Shown here: positions 6,686 to 15,216 of the stretch, piece after piece
Layout: each line of letters starts with the position of its first letter
Numbering within the stretch: position 1 is the first letter of the stretch
Assembly (NCBI GenBank): GCA_947377425.1
Contig: CANCFZ010000026.1
Span: 1-17,226, forward strand
DNA length: 17,226 nucleotides
Direction: 5' to 3'
Origin: Flavobacteriaceae bacterium
Lineage (GTDB): Bacteria; Bacteroidota; Bacteroidia; Flavobacteriales; Flavobacteriaceae
Made by a program: the position numbers and the translations under genes
The notes under the pieces: generated by a model
Databases searched by the model: none
Seen by the model: the letters and a program-made list of their open reading frames with translations, nothing else
What the model was told of the DNA's origin: nothing

Positions 6686-8860
6686 TTATTTTCTAAGAGC
6701 ATCAACATACTCTAAGGCATCTAAGCTAACTTTTGAGGTAAAAACTCCATAGTTTACAATAGCTTTATTTTTTTCAATTTTATCAATGGTACCAATCGCT
6801 TTTCCATCAATCATTCGTACCCTATGTCCAACTTTTAGAGCTACTTTTGGTTTGTTTTCTTCTTCTTTTTTTGCTTTTATCTTCTTTTCTTTTTTTTCAA
6901 ATCTAATTTCTTCAACAATAAGCTTAACTTCTTCAACTACTTGTTTTTTAATTACTTCTTTAACCTTTTTTTCTTTTACAGTAAGTTTTTTTCGCTTAGA
7001 GTTTTCTATTTCTATCATTTTAAGAAATTCTCCAATTAATATCTTCTTGTCTTTATTGTTGAAATAAACTTCTGCAATATCATCAATTTTTTGTCCAACA
7101 TAAATTAATCGCTGATTGGCATCATACAATTCTTGATATCGTTCTAGTTTTTCTTGAATTTTTATATTAATGGTTTCCATTTTCTTTCCTTCTTCTCGAG
7201 CTTTGGTTTCTTCTTCTTTTAGATTTAAAGATGTTTTTTCCATTTTAGAGCGTTCTTTTTGAAGTGTTGCAATGGTTTTGTCAAAACGAACTTTACCACC
7301 TTCAATTTTCTTTTTCGCTCGGTTAATTAATCCATAGGGAATACCATTTTTCTGTGCAACTTCAAATGTAAACGAACTCCCTGCTTGACCGAGAATCAAT
7401 TTATACATTGGCTCTAACGATTTTTCATCAAAAAGCATGTTGGCATTGGAAGCAAAAGGCAATTCATTTGCTAAAATTTTCAAATTAGAATAATGCGTAG
7501 TAATTATGCCAAAAGCCTCTCTGTGATAAAATTCTTCTAAGAAAGTTTCTGCCAAAGCACCACCAAGTTCAGGATCAGAACCTGTACCAAATTCATCAAT
7601 TAAGAACATAGTTTTCGAATTACATTTCTTCAAAAAATAGTTCATATTTTTTAATCGGTAACTATATGTGCTTAAATGATTTTCAATAGATTGATTGTCT
7701 CCGATGTCGGTTAAAATTCTGTCAAATAAAAAGGTTTCGCTTCGTTCATGAACAGGAATAAGCATCCCACTTTGAAGCATCAATTGAAGTAATCCCACTG
7801 TTTTTAACGAAATAGTTTTTCCGCCTGCATTTGGACCAGAAATAACAATGATTCTATTTTTCTCGGTCAATTCTATTGTTTGCGGATAAGTAATTTCCTT
7901 TTTTTCTTTGTTGTTTAAATACAAAATAGGATGGAACGCTTCTCTAAAAAATAATCGTTTTTCTTCAATAATATTTGGAAGTAAACCATTAATTTTATTG
8001 GCATACTTGGCTTTTGCAGCGATAACATCTATATCACTCAAAAAATCTTGATACTTTTTTATTAATTCTAAAAATGGTCTAACATCAGTAGATAATTTTT
8101 TTAAAATTCTTGTAATTTCCTCGCGTTCTTCGTATTCTAAATTGTTTAATTCTCGAGAATATTTAAGAGTAGTTTCGGGTTCAATATAGGCAATACTTCC
8201 GGTTTTGGAATTTCCAAGAATAGAACCTTTTACTTTTTTGCGATACATAGCTAAAACTGCTAAAACCCTACGGTTTTCAACAATACTTTCTTTGATGTCA
8301 TCTAAATAACCTAGAGAATTGTATTGACTCAATGCCATACCAAAACTTTGATTTACTTTGCCTCTAACCAAACTCATATCTCTACGAATATTAATTAAAT
8401 CAGGTGAAGCATTGTCTTTTATAACGCCATATTTATCTACAACTTCATCAATTTTTTGGATAATGACTTTGGTAAATTCGATAGTTGATGATTTTTCATG
8501 TAGTTTTGGATAATAATCATTGAATTTTTTTAGAAATAAAATCAAAGTATTTACCGTTTCTGAAATAGTAGCAATTTTTCTAAAACTACCAACTTCAAGA
8601 AAACTATCTTCAATAGCCAACATTTTTAAATCATTAGTAATTGTTTCAAAACCATGATTTGGAATAGCATTGTTATTAGTAAACGAAGAAACATATTCAG
8701 AAGTTTGAAACAACGAACTCATTAACAGTTCCTTATCTTTAAGCGGTGTTATTTCTAAAGCCTTTTGTTTTCCAATTTCAGTATTGCAAATAGCTGAAAT
8801 GGTTTCCAAAATAGTATTAAATTCTAAGTCTTGAAGCGTTTTGTCTGTAATTGATATCAT
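6686..8860 (-). CDS. mutS2: MutS2-type DNA-binding ATPase lacking a Smr domain
   Basis: 724 aa, cytoplasmic. Family members bind branched DNA or, in some bacteria, collided ribosomes, and they are not classical mismatch-repair MutS. An N-terminal helical core/clamp region (1-320) precedes the ABC-type ATPase: Walker A GPNAGGKT (342-349), a STYSYRL segment (397-403), Walker B FLIDEFGTGSDP (419-430) and H-loop TTH (454-456). After it come a Lys/Glu-rich coiled coil (about 515-670) and a small KOW/SH3-like segment (about 673-722, containing VGHRVRMIDGKAIGTI). The protein stops there. The C-terminal Smr nuclease domain (LDLRG, HGxGxG) of Bacillus-type MutS2 (~785 aa) is absent. It is divergent from ung with a 72-base gap. 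Confidence 0.92.
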   Translation of the reverse strand: MISITDKTLQDLEFNTILETISAICNTEIGKQKALEITPLKDKELLMSSLFQTSEYVSSFTNNNAIPNHGFETITNDLKMLAIEDSFLEVGSFRKIATISETVNTLILFLKKFNDYYPKLHEKSSTIEFTKVIIQKIDEVVDKYGVIKDNASPDLINIRRDMSLVRGKVNQSFGMALSQYNSLGYLDDIKESIVENRRVLAVLAMYRKKVKGSILGNSKTGSIAYIEPETTLKYSRELNNLEYEEREEITRILKKLSTDVRPFLELIKKYQDFLSDIDVIAAKAKYANKINGLLPNIIEEKRLFFREAFHPILYLNNKEKKEITYPQTIELTEKNRIIVISGPNAGGKTISLKTVGLLQLMLQSGMLIPVHERSETFLFDRILTDIGDNQSIENHLSTYSYRLKNMNYFLKKCNSKTMFLIDEFGTGSDPELGGALAETFLEEFYHREAFGIITTHYSNLKILANELPFASNANMLFDEKSLEPMYKLILGQAGSSFTFEVAQKNGIPYGLINRAKKKIEGGKVRFDKTIATLQKERSKMEKTSLNLKEEETKAREEGKKMETINIKIQEKLERYQELYDANQRLIYVGQKIDDIAEVYFNNKDKKILIGEFLKMIEIENSKRKKLTVKEKKVKEVIKKQVVEEVKLIVEEIRFEKKEKKIKAKKEEENKPKVALKVGHRVRMIDGKAIGTIDKIEKNKAIVNYGVFTSKVSLDALEYVDALRK

Positions 8861-8871
8861 TAGTTTAGTTT

Positions 8872-8895
8872 CAAAGTTTCAAAGTTACAAAGTTA
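8872..8895. repeat. Three 8-bp tandem repeats between mutS2 and ung
   Basis: Plus strand reads CAAAGTTT (8872-8879), CAAAGTTA (8880-8887), CAAAGTTA (8888-8895). On the minus strand the last two units read TAACTTTG, each an exact match to the -7 consensus TAnnTTTG pointing towards mutS2 (ATG at 8860). A degenerate fourth unit may precede at 8864-8871. No TTG lies at suitable -33 spacing. Confidence 0.75.
8880..8895 (-). promoter_or_regulatory. mutS2: Two overlapping candidate -7 elements for mutS2
   Basis: Minus-strand TAACTTTG occurs twice in tandem, ending 19 and 27 bases before the mutS2 ATG. Either could serve as the -7 element. This rests on consensus matching and position only. Confidence 0.35.
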
Positions 8896-8912
8896 TTTAA
8901 GTTGGAATTTCA

Positions 8913-8920
8913 TAATTTTG
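8913..8920 (+). promoter_or_regulatory. ung: Putative -7 element for ung
   Basis: TAATTTTG matches TAnnTTTG and ends 12 bases before the ATG at 8933. It overlaps an in-frame TTG (8918-8920), which argues that this TTG is promoter sequence and not the start codon. Confidence 0.45.
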
Positions 8921-8932
8921 AAAAAAAATACT

Positions 8933-9610
8933 ATGATCATTAAAGATAGTTCTTGGCAAAATCATTTAGCATCAGAATTTCAAAAACCTTATTTTGTTGA
9001 ATTAATGAAACAGGTAGACGATGAATATAAAACAAGTGTTTGTTTTCCTAAAAAAGAAAATATATTTATGGCTTTTGAAAAATGTTCTTTTGATGATTTG
9101 AAAGTTGTAATCATTGGTCAAGATCCTTATCATGGTGAAATTAATTCTAAATGCGAAGCCAATGGATTATGCTTTTCTGTTGATGATGGTATTTCAATTC
9201 CACCTTCTTTAAAAAATATTTTTACAGAAATTAATACTGATTTTGAACGAGTTTTTTTTCCAACTTCGGGTAATTTAGAACATTGGGCCAAGCAAGGAAT
9301 TTTACTGTTAAATGCTAGTTTAACTGTTCGTAAAGATAATGCTAATAGTCACAAACATTTGAAATGGAATTGTTTTACAGATTCAATAATTCAGAAAATT
9401 TCTGACGAAAAAGAAGATGTTGTTTTCTTGCTTTGGGGTGGATTTGCTAAAAAAAAAGGAACAAAGATTGATAGAAGTAAACATTTTGTTTTAGAATCAG
9501 GACATCCATCACCATTGAGCGCTAATAGAGGATTTTGGTTTGGAAACAAACATTTTAGTAAAACTAATGAGTTTTTGAAAAGTAAAAATAAAAATGAAAT
9601 TATTTGGTAA
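8933..9610 (+). CDS. ung: Uracil-DNA glycosylase (family 1)
   Basis: 225 aa, cytoplasmic. It removes uracil from DNA to start base-excision repair. The water-activating motif GQDPYH (62-67) carries catalytic Asp64, LLLN (125-128) follows, and the leucine-loop motif HPSPLSANRG (191-200) carries the second catalytic His191. All family 1 signatures are intact. Between GQDPYHGE and NGLCFS the chain reads INSKCEA where most relatives have about four fewer residues (GQA), a short insertion next to the active site. The ATG at 8933 is preferred over the in-frame TTG at 8918, because the TTG lies in a -7 promoter match and gives an odd N-terminus. It is divergent from mutS2, and a bidirectional terminator follows directly after the stop. 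Confidence 0.97.
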   Translation: MIIKDSSWQNHLASEFQKPYFVELMKQVDDEYKTSVCFPKKENIFMAFEKCSFDDLKVVIIGQDPYHGEINSKCEANGLCFSVDDGISIPPSLKNIFTEINTDFERVFFPTSGNLEHWAKQGILLLNASLTVRKDNANSHKHLKWNCFTDSIIQKISDEKEDVVFLLWGGFAKKKGTKIDRSKHFVLESGHPSPLSANRGFWFGNKHFSKTNEFLKSKNKNEIIW

Positions 9611-9646
9611 AAAAAATCCATTGTCAAAATAAACAATGGATTTTTT
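9611..9646. terminator. Bidirectional terminator between ung and the M43 protease
   Basis: Perfect 14-bp stem aaaaaatccattgt (9611-9624) with acaatggatttttt (9633-9646), loop caaaataa (9625-9632). It begins immediately after the ung TAA (9608-9610). A-tracts on the left and T-tracts on the right let it serve both converging genes. Confidence 0.9.
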
Positions 9647-9665
9647 TATAAAAGATATCTTTTTA

Positions 9666-11006
9666 CTATTCTTTTATAAAGTGGTATGCTCTTGAAGCAT
9701 TATTTTTAGTTAAAGTCAAGATATAGTTACCAATGCTATATGAATCTGTATTTACAGATAAATCTTCATTGCTAGACACTTTTTTATACAAAACTGTTTG
9801 TCCTAATTCATTATAAATAGTTAAGCTATCTGGTAATTCAGATTGACCAATAGTGATATTTAAAACATCCCTTACTGGATTAGGAACTATTCTAATTGAA
9901 TTAAAATATTCAAATTCTTTACTAGCTAGTGGCGGAGAACAAGCCAATGAAGTCTTTAAAGAAGCTCTTCTTGGTGAATTTGTCATAACAGCAGATATTC
10001 TTTCTTTTTGGTTTAAAGTAAATATGTTCATACATAAATCATCTGTATAATCCATATAGTTTTCAACCATTTCGTTTCCTGTACCATCACAGTTAGTTAC
10101 AGTTGGGCAATTAAAATTTGAAGTATGAGCTACAGGAGTATCTGCACAATAGTCTTCACCACATGTTGCATCTCCCCAAATGTGTATCAATCCTAAACAA
10201 TGACCAATTTCGTGTGACGCAGTTCTTCCTTTATCATAAGGAGCATTAACAGAAAGTGAAGGTACAATATCAGAAGTTCCAAAAGCTCTATATTCAATAA
10301 CTAACCCATCAGTATTTGCAGCTCCACCATTAGTCGCTAATCCGGATAAACCAGAGGTACTTGGAAATTGAGCATATCCTAAAACACCATTCATTGCTGC
10401 TGAAGTAGAATTAGAAAAGAAAACAGACCAGATATTAAAATATTGTGTTGGATCCCAGCTCGTAGCGGCCTTCATAGTTTCTGTTGCAGCTTCTGTTGAG
10501 TAACTTGAAGCTGTTCTTGTAACCCTATCAATGCCTGTTGTAGCAGTACCAGTTGGTGTTCTTTGTGCCATACAAAATTCTAATTGAACATCTGCTCCAA
10601 CAGAATTTGAATTATATCCTGGTGAACCAATTAACTTTCTAAAATCTTGATTAAGAACATTAATTTGAGATAAAACTTGAGCATCAGATATATTTTCACC
10701 ACTGCCAATTGCATCTCCATTACTAATTACGTGAACTACTACAGGAATAGTAATTATTGTTGTAGTATTAGCTAATTTGTTAGCTTTCATTTCTGCAATT
10801 TTTGGAGCTATCCAATTTTCAAACTGCTCTCTAGTTTCTCTAGTAGGGTCACTAATTTTTAAATATTCTTCATGTTCAGTAGTAAAACAACGAATTCTAC
10901 CATCTGGTGTTTTTTTCGTCATTGTTTTGGTTGTCTGTGCAACAGCAAAGTTTGTAAAGGCTAATAATAAGACAAACAAACTACTTAATACTATATTTCT
11001 TTTCAT
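9666..11006 (-). CDS. Secreted M43-family zinc metalloprotease with T9SS type A tail
   Basis: 446 aa. It is an extracellular endopeptidase of the pappalysin/cytophagalysin group (MEROPS M43). A signal peptide with the hydrophobic core LSSLFVLLLAF leads to cleavage near AVAQ (21-24). A propeptide-like stretch to about residue 80 holds a lone Cys40 that could act as a cysteine switch (inferred). The catalytic domain has HEIGHCLGLIH (265-275), i.e. HExxHxxGxxH with Zn ligands His265, His269, His275 and base Glu266, then a Met-turn NYMDY (316-320, Met318) and Cys pairs typical of M43. The last ~75 residues (VPNPVRDVLNI, LGQTVLYKK, SIGNYILTL, ending YHFIKE) are a type A (Por_Secre_tail) sorting domain, so export by Sec then T9SS is expected. 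Monocistronic; no clear -7 element was found upstream. Confidence 0.94.
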   Translation of the reverse strand: MKRNIVLSSLFVLLLAFTNFAVAQTTKTMTKKTPDGRIRCFTTEHEEYLKISDPTRETREQFENWIAPKIAEMKANKLANTTTIITIPVVVHVISNGDAIGSGENISDAQVLSQINVLNQDFRKLIGSPGYNSNSVGADVQLEFCMAQRTPTGTATTGIDRVTRTASSYSTEAATETMKAATSWDPTQYFNIWSVFFSNSTSAAMNGVLGYAQFPSTSGLSGLATNGGAANTDGLVIEYRAFGTSDIVPSLSVNAPYDKGRTASHEIGHCLGLIHIWGDATCGEDYCADTPVAHTSNFNCPTVTNCDGTGNEMVENYMDYTDDLCMNIFTLNQKERISAVMTNSPRRASLKTSLACSPPLASKEFEYFNSIRIVPNPVRDVLNITIGQSELPDSLTIYNELGQTVLYKKVSSNEDLSVNTDSYSIGNYILTLTKNNASRAYHFIKE

Positions 11007-11169
11007 TTTTATGATATGGTTATTTAATTTAATAAATAAAAAAGCGTGCTAAATTATAAAATAATATTGTGTTTTTTTGTGGTTTAACATAAATTTTAAG
11101 TAATTCTTAATATTTCACAAATTATACTATTAATTTACATTAGTTAAATAGTCTTGTTTAATTAATTAA

Positions 11170-11177
11170 TATATTTG
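11170..11177 (+). promoter_or_regulatory. ettA: Putative -7 element for ettA
   Basis: TATATTTG matches TAnnTTTG and ends 40 bases before the ettA ATG. A TTG at 11154-11156 is only 13 bases upstream, shorter than usual. It lies in the 211-base AT-rich divergent region (11007-11217), in which nothing else is visible. Confidence 0.4.
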
Positions 11178-11217
11178 TTCCCATTAATTTTATAAAAATA
11201 ACATAATTTAGATTTAT

Positions 11218-12912
11218 ATGTCAGACGATAAGAAAGTGATATTCTCAATGCAAAAATTGAGTAAATCCTACCAAGGAAGTGATAAACAAGTATTGAAAAA
11301 TATTTATTTAAGTTTCTTTTATGGAGCAAAAATTGGTATTCTCGGACTTAATGGTTCTGGAAAATCATCATTATTAAAAATCATTGCAGGAGTTGATAAA
11401 AATTATCAAGGAGAAGTTGTTTTTCAACCAGGATATACTGTTGGTTATTTAGAACAAGAACCACAACTTGACGATAGTAAAACCGTTATTGAAATTGTAA
11501 AAGAAGGTGTAGCTGAAACAGTTGCTATTCTTGAAGAGTTTAATAAAATCAATGATATGTTTGGTTTGCCAGAAGTATATGAAGATGCAGATAAAATGCA
11601 AAAACTAATGGACAGACAAGCCGATTTGCAAGATAAAATTGACGCATCAGGAGCTTGGGAATTAGATACCAAACTAGAAATTGCAATGGATGCACTTCGT
11701 ACTCCAGAAGGTGATACTCCAATTAAGAATTTATCTGGAGGAGAACGTCGTAGAGTAGCTCTTTGCAGATTATTATTACAACAACCAGATGTTTTATTAT
11801 TAGATGAGCCAACCAATCACTTGGATGCAGAATCAGTTCTTTGGCTTGAGCAACATTTAGCACAATATGCAGGAACTGTAATTGCAGTAACTCACGATAG
11901 GTATTTCCTTGATAATGTTGCTGGTTGGATTCTTGAATTAGATAGAGGCGAAGGTATTCCATGGAAAGGAAATTATTCTTCTTGGCTAGATCAAAAATCA
12001 AGTAGAATGGCTCTCGAAGAAAAGACGGCTTCTAAACGTAGAAAAACTCTTGAACGTGAGTTGGAATGGGTTAGACAAGGTTCAAAAGGAAGACAAACCA
12101 AACAAAAAGCACGTCTTCAAAACTATGATAAACTGTTAAATGAAGATCAAAAAGAATTAGATGAAAAATTAGAAATATATATTCCAAATGGTCCAAGATT
12201 AGGAACTAATGTTATTGAAGCCAAAGGAGTTGCTAAAGCATTTGGAGATAAATTATTATATGATGATTTAAATTTTACACTTCCACAAGCTGGAATTGTA
12301 GGAATTATTGGTCCAAATGGAGCTGGTAAATCCACAATTTTTAGAATGATAATGGGTGAACAAGAAACAGATAGTGGTGTTTTTGCTGTTGGAGAAACTG
12401 TAAAAATTGCTTACGTCGATCAAGCACATTCTAATATTGATCCAAATAAATCTATTTGGGAAAATTTCTGTGACGGACAAGAGTTAATTATGATGGGCGG
12501 ACGACAAGTAAATTCAAGAGCTTATCTTTCTCGCTTTAACTTTGGTGGAAGCGAACAAAACAAAAAAGTTTCAGCGCTGTCTGGAGGTGAACGTAACCGT
12601 TTGCATCTTGCAATGACTTTAAAAGAAGAAGGAAACGTACTTTTATTAGATGAACCAACCAATGATTTAGATATTAATACACTTAGAGCATTAGAAGAAG
12701 GACTTGAAAATTTTGCTGGTTGTGCTGTTGTAATTTCGCACGATAGATGGTTTTTAGATAGAATTTGTACACACATTTTAGCTTTTGAAGGTGATTCTCA
12801 AGTTTATTATTTTGAAGGTGGATTTTCTGAATATGAAGAGAACAAAAAGAAACGACTGGGTGGTGATTTAACTCCTAAACGTTTAAAATATAGAAAGTTA
12901 ATTAGAAATTAA
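11218..12912 (+). CDS. ettA: ABC-F translation factor EttA
   Basis: 564 aa, cytoplasmic; ~555 aa is usual for the family. EttA binds the ribosomal E site and regulates entry into elongation according to the ATP/ADP state. Two ABC domains are complete. First: Walker A GLNGSGKS (43-50), signature LSGGE (172-176), Walker B LLLDEPT with Glu197, His-switch THD (225-227). Second: GPNGAGKS (365-372), LSGGE (454-458), LLLDEPT with Glu479, SHD (507-509). The EttA-type arm insertion (about 90-140) and the basic inter-domain linker (about 260-320, rich in Arg/Lys) are present, and there are no membrane segments. The chain follows EttA closely in its arm, in IPWKGNYSSWL and in the linker, which separates it from Uup and resistance ABC-Fs. 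Monocistronic, with its own terminator. Confidence 0.95.
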   Translation: MSDDKKVIFSMQKLSKSYQGSDKQVLKNIYLSFFYGAKIGILGLNGSGKSSLLKIIAGVDKNYQGEVVFQPGYTVGYLEQEPQLDDSKTVIEIVKEGVAETVAILEEFNKINDMFGLPEVYEDADKMQKLMDRQADLQDKIDASGAWELDTKLEIAMDALRTPEGDTPIKNLSGGERRRVALCRLLLQQPDVLLLDEPTNHLDAESVLWLEQHLAQYAGTVIAVTHDRYFLDNVAGWILELDRGEGIPWKGNYSSWLDQKSSRMALEEKTASKRRKTLERELEWVRQGSKGRQTKQKARLQNYDKLLNEDQKELDEKLEIYIPNGPRLGTNVIEAKGVAKAFGDKLLYDDLNFTLPQAGIVGIIGPNGAGKSTIFRMIMGEQETDSGVFAVGETVKIAYVDQAHSNIDPNKSIWENFCDGQELIMMGGRQVNSRAYLSRFNFGGSEQNKKVSALSGGERNRLHLAMTLKEEGNVLLLDEPTNDLDINTLRALEEGLENFAGCAVVISHDRWFLDRICTHILAFEGDSQVYYFEGGFSEYEENKKKRLGGDLTPKRLKYRKLIRN

Positions 12913-12926
12913 TAATTTTACAAAAT

Positions 12927-12953
12927 ATCCCAACTTAGTTTGGGATTTTTTTT
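12927..12953 (+). terminator. Rho-independent terminator of ettA
   Basis: Stem atcccaa (12927-12933) with ttgggat (12940-12946), loop cttagt, followed by a run of T to 12953. It lies 14 bases after the ettA stop. Confidence 0.88.
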
Positions 12954-13005
12954 ATATTTTTATAAAATTAAAGCCCCACTTTAAGTCATTCTATAAAAAT
13001 ATTAA

Positions 13006-15216
13006 ATGTTGAAAATTAAAAAAAATATAGTCCTACTAATTGCGCTATTCTTTTTTCAATTTGCTTTATCTCAGGAAATTAAAATCTCCAAGAAGCAAAT
13101 TGAAAAGGATTTAATTGCCTCAGGTGATGCTTTTTATGATTTAAAATGTGAAAAATCATTAAAAATTGCTCAAAATGCATTGCAACAAGCGCATCAAATT
13201 AATGATAATGTTCTAATGAGCAAAGCTTATAATGTTATTGGCTTAAATTTTGAAGAGTATATTGATTCAAAAAAAGCAATTGATTATTATAAAAAAGCAT
13301 TAAACCATGCTAATTTAGCTAAAAATGATTCTTTAAAAGATTGGATTTATAATAATTTAGGCAACGTTTATTCTTATAGAAGAATTGATTATAAGAAAGG
13401 AATAGAATACTATAAAAAGGGTTTGTTTTATTCTAATAAGTTAAAAGATTCTACAGAAATAACTTATACTCAGTTAAATATAGCAATTGCTTATTTTGAT
13501 ATTCAGGATTATGAAAATGGCAAAAAATATTTAGATTTAGGCAAACATTTTGTTATAAATAATGGAGAGCTTGAGGCAAAAATGTCATACACATCATTGA
13601 TGGGTTCTTATTTTAGTCATTTCAATCAAAATGAAAAGGCAGAGATTTATTATAATCAAGCAATTAATTTAGGAAAAGATATTAAATCAGATTTGCTTAA
13701 TTCAAATTTAAGTGAAATATATCTTGATTATTCAAATCATTTAAGAAAAAATAAAGAATACGAAAAAGCAGTTGTTTATCTTACGTTGTATAAAGATTTA
13801 AAAAGTAAACTTTATAACGAAGAACTTTTAAAGAAAGCTAAAATTGCTGGTAGCCAAATAGAATTAGAAGAACTTGAAAGAGAAATAAATAAAATTGAAG
13901 GCGAAAAACATCAACAATCTAAAGATTTAAAAGAATCTAAATTAATTGTATTGCTTTTTGTTATTATCTTGTTTATCCTATTGTTATTGATGTATTCTTT
14001 ATATAAAAATAATTTTTTAAGAGAGCAATCCAACAAAGAGTTAAAACAAGCTAATGTTGAATTAAAAATTGCTAAAGAAAAAGCAGAAGAAGCTTCACAG
14101 CTCAAGACCCAATTTGTTTCTACAATTAGCCACGAATTAAGAACGCCTCTGTATGGTGTTGTAGGCATTACCAATATAATTTTAGATGAACATAAAGAAC
14201 TAGCTAATAGTCCGCATCTTAATTCCTTAAAGTTTTCTGCTCGTTATTTATTGTCTCTTGTGAATGATTTACTTCAAATAAATAAGATTGAAGAAAATAA
14301 AATCACATTAGAGAATATGATTTTTAATGTTACAGATGAAGTTATAACTATTGTAGATTCTCTTGAATTTATTGCTATAAAAAACAACAATAAACTGTAT
14401 ACCGAAATTGATTCAAATATACCAGAGTTTTTAATTGGAGATAAATTACGTTTATCCCAAGTATTTATGAATTTAGTAAGTAACGCATTAAAATTTACTA
14501 AAGATGGAAGTGTAACAGTAGCTGCAAAATTAGATAGAGTCGAGGGTTCTAAACATTACTTATATTTTGAAGTAAAAGATACCGGAGTTGGAATAGCCAA
14601 AGAAGATCAAGGGAAAATTTTTGAAAAATTTGTTCAAATAGAACGTAAAGAAGGCGATTATCAAGGAACTGGCTTGGGCTTGTCAATTGTTCAAAAACTT
14701 ACAGAGCTTTTTGGCAGTAAAATACATTTGGAGAGTGAAGAAGGTAAGGGAACAACATTTTCATTTACTATTGGATTTGAGGCTGATGAATCTAAGAAAA
14801 GCCAAATAATTAATAATATTGAGGTAGATTTATCTTTGAATCAATTGCATAGAATATTAGTAGTTGAAGATAATAAAATCAATCAAATTGTAACTAAAAA
14901 AATATTAGAAAACAATAACTTTAAATGTACTATTCTTGAAGATGGTTATGCGGCAATAAACCTATTGGATACCGAAGTGTTTGATGTAATTCTTATGGAT
15001 ATTAATATGCCTATTATTAATGGATTTGATACAACACGATTGATTAGAAAAAAAGGATATACTATTCCAGTTATTGCATTAACAGCTTTTGATAAACAAG
15101 AAATAATGGAGCAAGCTTTGTCGTGTGGAATGAATGATATAATCATAAAACCATTTGAACAAGCCAAATTATTTCAAGTAATAAATAATCTTATAAACAA
15201 AAAAAACGTTGATTAA
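13006..15216 (+). CDS. Hybrid sensor histidine kinase with periplasmic TPR domain and REC domain
   Basis: 736 aa, inner-membrane. It senses a signal with a TPR-type periplasmic domain and passes phosphate His to Asp within one chain. A signal peptide (1-22, ending ALSQ) precedes TPR-like helical repeats (about 35-265), a coiled coil (about 270-308) and one membrane helix (312-333). A second coiled coil (335-365) connects to HisKA with SHELRTPLYG (375-384, phospho-His376). HATPase_c follows with N-box NLVSNALKF (489-497), G1 DTGVGI (525-530) and G2 GTGLGLS (554-560). The C-terminal REC domain has acidic E621/D622, phospho-acceptor Asp665, T693 and Lys715. There is no DNA-binding output and no neighbouring regulator, so the downstream partner is encoded elsewhere. 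A 6-bp hairpin (ttaaag 12968-12973 / ctttaa 12979-12984) lies in the leader. The stop overlaps that of the converging helicase gene. Confidence 0.94.
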   Translation: MLKIKKNIVLLIALFFFQFALSQEIKISKKQIEKDLIASGDAFYDLKCEKSLKIAQNALQQAHQINDNVLMSKAYNVIGLNFEEYIDSKKAIDYYKKALNHANLAKNDSLKDWIYNNLGNVYSYRRIDYKKGIEYYKKGLFYSNKLKDSTEITYTQLNIAIAYFDIQDYENGKKYLDLGKHFVINNGELEAKMSYTSLMGSYFSHFNQNEKAEIYYNQAINLGKDIKSDLLNSNLSEIYLDYSNHLRKNKEYEKAVVYLTLYKDLKSKLYNEELLKKAKIAGSQIELEELEREINKIEGEKHQQSKDLKESKLIVLLFVIILFILLLLMYSLYKNNFLREQSNKELKQANVELKIAKEKAEEASQLKTQFVSTISHELRTPLYGVVGITNIILDEHKELANSPHLNSLKFSARYLLSLVNDLLQINKIEENKITLENMIFNVTDEVITIVDSLEFIAIKNNNKLYTEIDSNIPEFLIGDKLRLSQVFMNLVSNALKFTKDGSVTVAAKLDRVEGSKHYLYFEVKDTGVGIAKEDQGKIFEKFVQIERKEGDYQGTGLGLSIVQKLTELFGSKIHLESEEGKGTTFSFTIGFEADESKKSQIINNIEVDLSLNQLHRILVVEDNKINQIVTKKILENNNFKCTILEDGYAAINLLDTEVFDVILMDINMPIINGFDTTRLIRKKGYTIPVIALTAFDKQEIMEQALSCGMNDIIIKPFEQAKLFQVINNLINKKNVD

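Noticed and set aside
6521..6715. 64-codon open frame overlapping the hydrolase end
   Set aside because: It is out of frame within a clear alpha/beta-hydrolase gene, has low-complexity sequence and runs into mutS2 antisense.
6786..7067. Phe/Ser-rich open frame on the + strand opposite mutS2
   Set aside because: It is the antisense shadow of the Lys/Glu-rich coiled coil of MutS2, with no start context.
8918..8932. TTG as the ung start, adding five residues
   Set aside because: The TTG is the end of a TAATTTTG -7 match and adds only KKNT-type residues; ATG 8933 gives a normal Ung N-terminus.
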